Shown: one piece after another, positions 60,026-64,000 of the stretch
Layout of the letters: every line of letters starts with the position of its first letter
Numbering within the stretch: the stretch's first letter is position 1
Origin: Chryseobacterium sp. T16E-39
Lineage (GTDB): Bacteria > Bacteroidota > Bacteroidia > Flavobacteriales > Weeksellaceae
NCBI RefSeq assembly: GCF_002216065.1
Contig: NZ_CP022282.1
Coordinates: 2,170,001 to 2,234,000, forward strand
Length of the DNA: 64,000 bases
Direction: 5' to 3'
Position numbers and translations under genes: made by a program
Notes under the pieces: generated by a model
Seen by the model: only the letters and a program-made list of their open reading frames with translations
Databases searched by the model: none
Told to the model about the DNA's origin: nothing

Positions 60026-61054
60026 CTAATTGCCAAAATCATTTTGGCTCACTCTTTTATTTCTTGCTTTTGCCAGCATAGGAATAGAAATTAATCCCAT
60101 GACCAGCATAATAACAATTTGTAAGGGTAAAGAAATAAAAGAATAAGTAAGCCCCATTTCACCCCCAAATTCTGCACTTTTCCCCATAGAGATAAATAAT
60201 GCCATAAAACCGAATTTCATCGCCAGATTGAACGCTCCAATACCTCCGCTGGCTGGAATAATCATTCCTAAGGTTCCCACTACAATAATAAAGAAACCAT
60301 CAGCAATTGTAAAATCTGAAGTTTCAGGAAGTGCAAAACAAACCAGATAGGCAGCGAAATAATAGGAAATCCAGATTCCAACAGTGTATAGAATAAATTT
60401 TCCTTTTTGCTTCAGTTTAAAAATTGAAGTAATTCCCTGGAAAATTCCGTCAATAAAACCTATGATCTTACCTAAAAAAGGAATTGCGCTAAGCTTCTTT
60501 TTAAGTACAAAAAAAAGTACCGTTCCTACTACAAGAATCAAAAGAACAATTAAAATTTTATTCGGATTGACCGTAACGCCAGAATTTTCATAAAAAGATA
60601 GAATAGCTTTGTATTTAAAAACCAGGGTCAACCCTAGAAATCCCAACATACAAATAAGATCTACGACTCTTTCTAAAATAATAGTTCCAAAAGACTTGTC
60701 TACAGGAACTCCTTCCACTCCATATAATGCAGTAGCTCTTGCCACTTCACCACTTCTGGGAATCGTAAGATTCATCAGGTATCCAAAAGAGATAGACCAT
60801 AATGAATTGGAATTAGAAATCTGATGTCCCATAGGTTCCAATAAGAGATTCCAACGGATCGCACGAAACCAATATGCCAGCATTCCAAAAACAGAAGCAA
60901 ATAAAACCCATAAGTAATTTGCCTTAGCTAATGATTTCTGTATCACTTTAAAATCCAGTCCTCTCAGGGCAAGCCATAAGAAAAAGCCTGCAAAAGCAAG
61001 AGAAATTACAATGGTAATTATTGACTTTAAAGGATTTGTCTGTTTTTTCTCCAT
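60026..61054 (-). CDS. Flippase-like / lysylphosphatidylglycerol synthase transmembrane domain protein
   Basis: 342 residues, about eight to nine membrane helices. UPF0104/LPG_synthase_TM marks: WLALRGLDFKVIQKSLAKANYLWVL, YWFRAIRWNLLLEPMGH, FGYLMNLTIPRSGEVARATALYGVEGVPVDKSFGTIILERVVDL and IIPASGGIGAFNLAMKFGFMAL. These proteins move lipids or glycolipids across the inner membrane. There is no catalytic synthase domain, so it is a flippase-like part only. It lies 3 bp after panD on the same strand. Confidence 0.9.
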   Translation of the reverse strand: MEKKQTNPLKSIITIVISLAFAGFFLWLALRGLDFKVIQKSLAKANYLWVLFASVFGMLAYWFRAIRWNLLLEPMGHQISNSNSLWSISFGYLMNLTIPRSGEVARATALYGVEGVPVDKSFGTIILERVVDLICMLGFLGLTLVFKYKAILSFYENSGVTVNPNKILIVLLILVVGTVLFFVLKKKLSAIPFLGKIIGFIDGIFQGITSIFKLKQKGKFILYTVGIWISYYFAAYLVCFALPETSDFTIADGFFIIVVGTLGMIIPASGGIGAFNLAMKFGFMALFISMGKSAEFGGEMGLTYSFISLPLQIVIMLVMGLISIPMLAKARNKRVSQNDFGN

Positions 61055-61057
61055 GAA

Positions 61058-61408
61058 TTAGGTAAGAAGGTTTGTTTTTTCATCCGGGAAAACAATTTTC
61101 GGCTGAAAAGTCTTTGCTTCTTCAGGAGTCATCTGTGCATAAGCGATAATAATGATGATGTCATCTTTCTGAACCTTTCTGGCAGCAGGTCCATTTAAGC
61201 AAACTTCTCCGGATTTTCTCTTACCTTTTATAATATACGTATCAAAACGTTCTCCGTTGTTTACGTTAACGATATAAACCCTTTCACCCACTACCAATCC
61301 GGCAGCTTCTATAAGATCTTCATCAATCGTTATACTTCCAATATAGTTAAGGTCTGAGGCCGTAACCCTTACCCTATGAATCTTTGACTTGAAAACTTCT
61401 ATTAACAT
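61058..61408 (-). CDS. panD: Aspartate 1-decarboxylase
   Basis: 116 residues, normal proenzyme length. The self-cleavage site is in [10 protein letters not shown] (Gly24-Ser25), where Ser becomes the pyruvoyl cofactor. The conserved [45 protein letters not shown] follows. Makes beta-alanine for pantothenate and CoA synthesis. A promoter box four bases before the ATG predicts a leaderless message. Confidence 0.97.
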   Translation of the reverse strand: MLIEVFKSKIHRVRVTASDLNYIGSITIDEDLIEAAGLVVGERVYIVNVNNGERFDTYIIKGKRKSGEVCLNGPAARKVQKDDIIIIIAYAQMTPEEAKTFQPKIVFPDEKTNLLT

Positions 61409-61412
61409 GGTG

Positions 61413-61420
61413 CAAATTTA
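61413..61420 (-). promoter_or_regulatory. -7 promoter box, leaderless type (panD)
   Basis: TAAATTTG on minus, four bases (CACC), then the panD ATG. Confidence 0.65.
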
Positions 61421-61741
61421 TTAATAAAAATCTACAAATTGAAGTTTAAAAGCATTTTAAAAGCATCAGATACACAGGTATTTAATTTTTTTAAAATTAA
61501 AATATTTGGATTTTACTTACTAAATCTACAATCATATCGCCAAATACATTAATACTTAGTACGAATTTAGGATTTAATAAATACAGAAAATAATATTTGA
61601 TTTTACCTAAAGTCAATACACATAAGCATTTGGCATGATTTTAGTAACGGGTAACGTAGGTTTTTGGTAAAAATAGGAATTATCATATTTTGATGTTTTT
61701 AACCCAAAATCAAAAAAATAACGCAATATTTAATAAAAAAA

Positions 61742-61771
61742 TTGCACAATTAGAAAATAGTATTATATTTG
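61742..61771 (+). promoter_or_regulatory. Promoter of HU gene
   Basis: TTG (61742-61744), 19 bases, TATATTTG (61764-61771): full match to the Bacteroidota -33/-7 promoter with the preferred spacing. Confidence 0.75.
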
Positions 61772-61805
61772 CTATAATTACGAACCAACTTTAATATTAA
61801 AAATT

Positions 61806-62096
61806 ATGAACAAGTCTGAATTAATCGACGCAATCGCAAAAGATGCAGGAATTACAAAAGTAGCAGCTAAGTCTGCTCTTGAATCTTTTATTTCTAATGT
61901 AACTACTACTTTAAAGAAAAAAGACGGAAAAGTTTCTTTAGTAGGATTCGGTACTTTCTCAGTAGCTGAGAGAGCTGCTAGACAAGGTATCAACCCTGCG
62001 ACTAAAAAACCAATCAAAATTGCTGCTAAAAAAGTTGCTAAATTCAAAGCTGGAGCTGATTTATCTACTGCAGTTTCTGGAGCTAAGAAAAAATAA
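61806..62096 (+). CDS. HU family DNA-binding protein
   Basis: 96 residues. The HU fold is plain: MNKSELIDAIAKDAGITKVAAKSALESFI, then VSLVGFGTFSVAERAARQGINPATKKPIKIAAKKVAKFKAG. The DNA-intercalating Pro is in INPATKKPI. The C-terminal tail ends in GAKKK. Dimeric nucleoid protein that bends and compacts DNA. Own strong promoter and terminator. Confidence 0.97.
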   Translation: MNKSELIDAIAKDAGITKVAAKSALESFISNVTTTLKKKDGKVSLVGFGTFSVAERAARQGINPATKKPIKIAAKKVAKFKAGADLSTAVSGAKKK

Positions 62097-62116
62097 TCAT
62101 TCAGATTAAAAAATTC

Positions 62117-62144
62117 AAACCTCATCTTTTGATGAGGTTTTTTT
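62117..62144 (+). terminator. Terminator of HU gene
   Basis: AAACCTCATC-TTTT-GATGAGGTTT followed by a T-run; 20 bp after the stop. Confidence 0.9.
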
Positions 62145-62167
62145 ATGTTCTTATCTTAAAGGCGTGT

Positions 62168-62809
62168 TTACGGTGCCAAACGTGAAATCTTCCAATCCAG
62201 ATCTTCAAGCTGGTAAATAATTCTGTCATGCAGCCTATTGGGTCTTCCCTGCCAGAACTCCATTTCATAAGGTCTTGCTAAATATCCGCCCCAATTCTCC
62301 GGTCTTGGAACCTCATTAATTTCATACTGCTTCTCGAGTTCTTTTAATTTCTCTTCCAGAAACTCCCTGTTTGGAATAACCTGACTTTGAGGTGAAACTA
62401 CAGCACCAAGCTGACTTCCTTTTGGTCTTGAGTGAAAATATCCATCACTTAAATTATCCGCGATTCTTTCCAAATCTGCCTTGATAATGATTTGTCTTTC
62501 CAATGTTGGCCAGAAAAAATGAAGACATGCTTTATGGCTTTTTTCAATTGCTTTACCTTTCCTGCTGTCATAATTCGTATAAAAAATGAAACCTTCGTGG
62601 GTATATGCCTTTAACAAAACCATTCTTGTTCTGGGGCAGCCGTCTTCTTCAACCGTTGAAATTGCCATTGCATTCGCCTCAGAGATTCCTGAGTTCTCCG
62701 ATGCTTCAAGAAACCAGTCTCTAAATTGTTCTATCGGATTTTGTTTTATCTCACTTTCAATAAGTTGGGATTTCTCATAGACTTTTCTCTTATCATGAAG
62801 GTTTTCCAT
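62168..62809 (-). CDS. pdxH: Pyridoxamine 5'-phosphate oxidase
   Basis: 213 residues, typical length. FMN- and substrate-site motifs: RTRMVLLKAYTHEGFIFYTNYDSRKGKAI (about 59-87), FFWPTLERQIIIKADLERI, FHSRPKGSQLGAVVSPQSQVIPN (about 126-148) and the C-terminal PTOx signature MEFWQGRPNRLHDRIIY (about 183-199). Oxidises PNP/PMP to pyridoxal 5'-phosphate. It is divergent from the YqgE gene with only 24 bp between, so its promoter must overlap that region. Confidence 0.97.
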   Translation of the reverse strand: MENLHDKRKVYEKSQLIESEIKQNPIEQFRDWFLEASENSGISEANAMAISTVEEDGCPRTRMVLLKAYTHEGFIFYTNYDSRKGKAIEKSHKACLHFFWPTLERQIIIKADLERIADNLSDGYFHSRPKGSQLGAVVSPQSQVIPNREFLEEKLKELEKQYEINEVPRPENWGGYLARPYEMEFWQGRPNRLHDRIIYQLEDLDWKISRLAP

Positions 62810-62822
62810 AAATATTTTTTAT

Positions 62823-62830
62823 TAAATTTG
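62823..62830 (+). promoter_or_regulatory. -7 promoter box, leaderless type (YqgE)
   Basis: TAAATTTG, three bases (AGT), then the YqgE ATG at 62834. Confidence 0.6.
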
Positions 62831-62833
62831 AGT

Positions 62834-63382
62834 ATGCATTACTCATACAAAGGTAAAATATTAATTTCCACGCCTGATATTTCCGGAGATATTTTTTCCA
62901 GATCAGTGGTCCTTATTGTAGAACATAATGAAAGCGGCGCATTTGGTTTGATCCTGAATAAAAAGAATAATCAGATGAGTGGCAAGTTCAGAAACTTTTT
63001 CGATTTCAAAATTGAGGTGTATGATGGAGGCCCGGTAGAAAATGAAAAAATATTTTTTATTGTAAAAGGCAAAAAAGTAACGGAACTTTATACAGATATT
63101 TCTGAAGGATTCTATTTAACAGAAGACATCGAGAATATCATTAGTTTAGTCCTCAGTGGTGAACTTAGTATAGATAATGTTAAAATATTTTCAGGTTACT
63201 CAGGCTGGACCGCCAATCAGCTGGATACTGAGGTTCAAAAGAAAATGTGGACCGTAGTTGATATTTATAATCTGGATTACACATTACCTAATGATCAGAC
63301 ATTATGGAAATCTATTATGCAAAACCTCGGTGGTGAATATTTACTTTGGGCCAATTCCCCGGAAGACATTTCTTTAAATTAA
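62834..63382 (+). CDS. YqgE/AlgH family protein
   Basis: 182 residues from the ATG at 62834 (MHYSYKGKILISTPDISGDIFSRSVVLIVEHNESGAFGLILNKK). The family also shows VYDGGPVENEKIFFIVKG, FYLTEDIENIISLV and FSGYSGWTANQLDTEV. The UPF0301 family has no firm function. An in-frame ATG at 62726 lies inside the divergent pdxH gene and before the promoter box, so it is rejected. Confidence 0.94.
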   Translation: MHYSYKGKILISTPDISGDIFSRSVVLIVEHNESGAFGLILNKKNNQMSGKFRNFFDFKIEVYDGGPVENEKIFFIVKGKKVTELYTDISEGFYLTEDIENIISLVLSGELSIDNVKIFSGYSGWTANQLDTEVQKKMWTVVDIYNLDYTLPNDQTLWKSIMQNLGGEYLLWANSPEDISLN

Positions 63383-63494
63383 CTCACTCGTATTCAAAAT
63401 ATCGGCCGATAAAATATTAACAAATTTTAAGCTTGCTTTAACCAATTTTTAAGAAAGAATTTACGTTCTTTGAATAACTAAAAAGTAATTGAAA

Positions 63495-63584
63495 ATGAAA
63501 ATCTTAAAACAACTCATTTTATTTTTCTTTCCGGAAGTATTTTTAACTCCTAAGCCTATCAGGGTAAAGCGAGGCAATAAATAA
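63495..63584 (+). CDS. Possible 29-residue hydrophobic-basic peptide
   Basis: ATG at 63495 to TAA at 63584. Hydrophobic start (MKILKQLILFFFPEVFL) and a basic end (PKPIRVKRGNK). No homolog recognised, and no exact promoter box is visible upstream, only TTCTTTG at about 63467. Could be chance. Confidence 0.35.
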   Translation: MKILKQLILFFFPEVFLTPKPIRVKRGNK

Positions 63585-63660
63585 AATAATATTGTAAACA
63601 GACTTGCGAGTGTATTCTCAGCAAATTTTAAAAAATACAATTTCTGATTTATTCAGAATA

Positions 63661-63704
63661 AAACCCGGTAAAGGACTTTGGAACTTTTGTTGTTTACCGG
63701 GTTT
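63661..63704 (-). terminator. Terminator of class IV aminotransferase gene
   Basis: AAACCCGGTAAA / TTTACCGGGTTT, 12-bp perfect stem with 20-base loop, 6 bp past the minus-strand stop codon, then a T-rich tail. Confidence 0.75.
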
Positions 63705-63710
63705 GTCAAT

Positions 63711-64000
63711 TTAAAAACTTTCTTTCCATTTTCCCACCAGTTCTGAAAACCGAGAATTTCCAAAAGTTTTATTTCTTATTTTTCCTACAGAAAACATGCC
63801 CTTTTCATCAGAAACCATTAAAATTTCTTCGGCTTTTTGAGATTCAAATGCGATGATCTCGTGTTCCTGAATATCTGCAAGGTTATTCTTATGTAAAAAA
63901 GTAACAAAATTTTCCATTAAAGGAGAAATGTAAGCACCTTCTGATTGCTTTGGAACTTTAATGACCTCACCTTCTAAAAATAATAAATTTCCGGAAGTAG
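63711..64000 (-). CDS. Class IV aminotransferase-like protein, N-terminus cut by window edge
   Basis: The minus-strand frame is open from base 64000 to the stop at 63711 (96 codons visible) and has no required start in the window; the ATG at 63917 is internal. The visible part reads TSGNLLFLEGEVIKVPKQSEGAYISPL, then ADIQEHEIIAFESQKAEEILMVSDEKGMFSV, matching the C-terminal PLP-site half of IlvE/PabC-type fold IV aminotransferases (SGN...F, then EEI...). It could be an aminodeoxychorismate lyase or a branched-chain or D-amino-acid aminotransferase; the rest is needed to tell. Confidence 0.8.
   Translation of the reverse strand, partial: TSGNLLFLEGEVIKVPKQSEGAYISPLMENFVTFLHKNNLADIQEHEIIAFESQKAEEILMVSDEKGMFSVGKIRNKTFGNSRFSELVGKWKESF

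Larger units (their letters stand above)
61409..61805. other. Divergent intergenic region between panD and HU gene
   Basis: No supported gene. It has promoter boxes at both ends (61413-61420 minus; 61742-61771 plus) and a short direct repeat of AAAAGCAT around 61448-61465. The middle is AT-rich without clear structure. Confidence 0.55.
63383..63710. other. Mostly gene-free stretch between YqgE and aminotransferase
   Basis: Holds one possible 29-codon gene (63495-63584) and the terminator of the minus-strand aminotransferase. Nothing else recognised. Confidence 0.5.

Noticed and set aside
63711..63917. Complete 68-residue gene
   Set aside because: The frame stays open upstream to the window edge and the longer reading matches a class IV aminotransferase, so it is a partial gene.
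1..64000. CRISPR arrays, tRNA or rRNA genes, insertion sequences, prophage
   Set aside because: No regularly spaced repeats, cloverleaf sequences with CCA-type ends, transposase motifs or phage structural genes were seen on reading both strands.

Overview
This window looks like chromosome of a low-GC Bacteroidota bacterium of the Flavobacteriia, most likely Chryseobacterium or a close Weeksellaceae relative. I infer this from the low GC content, SusC/Oar-type TonB-dependent receptors, a type IX secretion sorting tail on a leucine-rich surface protein, the many promoters of the Bacteroidota form TAnnTTTG, and the near absence of Shine-Dalgarno sequences. The naming is by recognition only; no database was searched.

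Layout. 1-3049 (minus): a MacB/FtsX-type ABC exporter operon, one ATPase and two permeases, the last cut by the window edge. 3475-6547 (plus): class I ribonucleotide reductase, nrdB then nrdA, with a small ABM-fold gene between them and DnaA-box-like sequences upstream. 6698-13757: an Oar-like TonB receptor, a T9SS-exported leucine-rich protein, a DUF72 protein and a small unknown. 13853-20566 (minus): a membrane protein, HD phosphohydrolase, alpha/beta hydrolase, ribokinase, DUF4241 protein and valS. 20695-25582: DUF1573 protein, PPK2 kinase, the RNase P RNA gene rnpB (minus strand), a sigma factor with a membrane partner, and an acyl-CoA synthetase. 25642-30763 (minus): rpoN, asnS and a surface-protein/CDP-alcohol transferase operon. 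30868-34308 (plus): two overlapping regulators and a serine hydrolase. 34370-37622 (minus): rimM, rpsP, nitroreductase, GreA-like factor, SRPBCC protein. 37804-47755: M3 peptidase, methyltransferase, hydrolases, an AraC regulator divergent from a secreted flavodoxin-RidA fusion with a DapB-like reductase, and a TlpA-like protein. 47778-49778: TetR/MFS efflux pair with two matching operators. 49933-59273: accessory region of regulators, oxidoreductases, an outer-membrane barrel and a glyoxalase lipoprotein. 59338-64000: TerD, flippase, panD, HU, pdxH, YqgE and a partial class IV aminotransferase.

Common threads. Transcription units are short and bounded by strong hairpin terminators, several shared by converging genes. 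At least six genes have a TAnnTTTG box only 3-5 bases before the start codon, which predicts leaderless mRNAs. Local regulators sit next to their targets with visible palindromes: TetR with the MFS pump, TetR with a tiny membrane-protein operon, and AraC with a quinone-reductase-like enzyme.

I found no CRISPR array, phage, insertion sequence, rRNA or tRNA. The best candidates for something not well described are the exported flavodoxin-RidA fusion coupled to a DapB-like protein that lacks a catalytic histidine, and an overlapping 43-residue microprotein gene under a 28-bp perfect palindrome.
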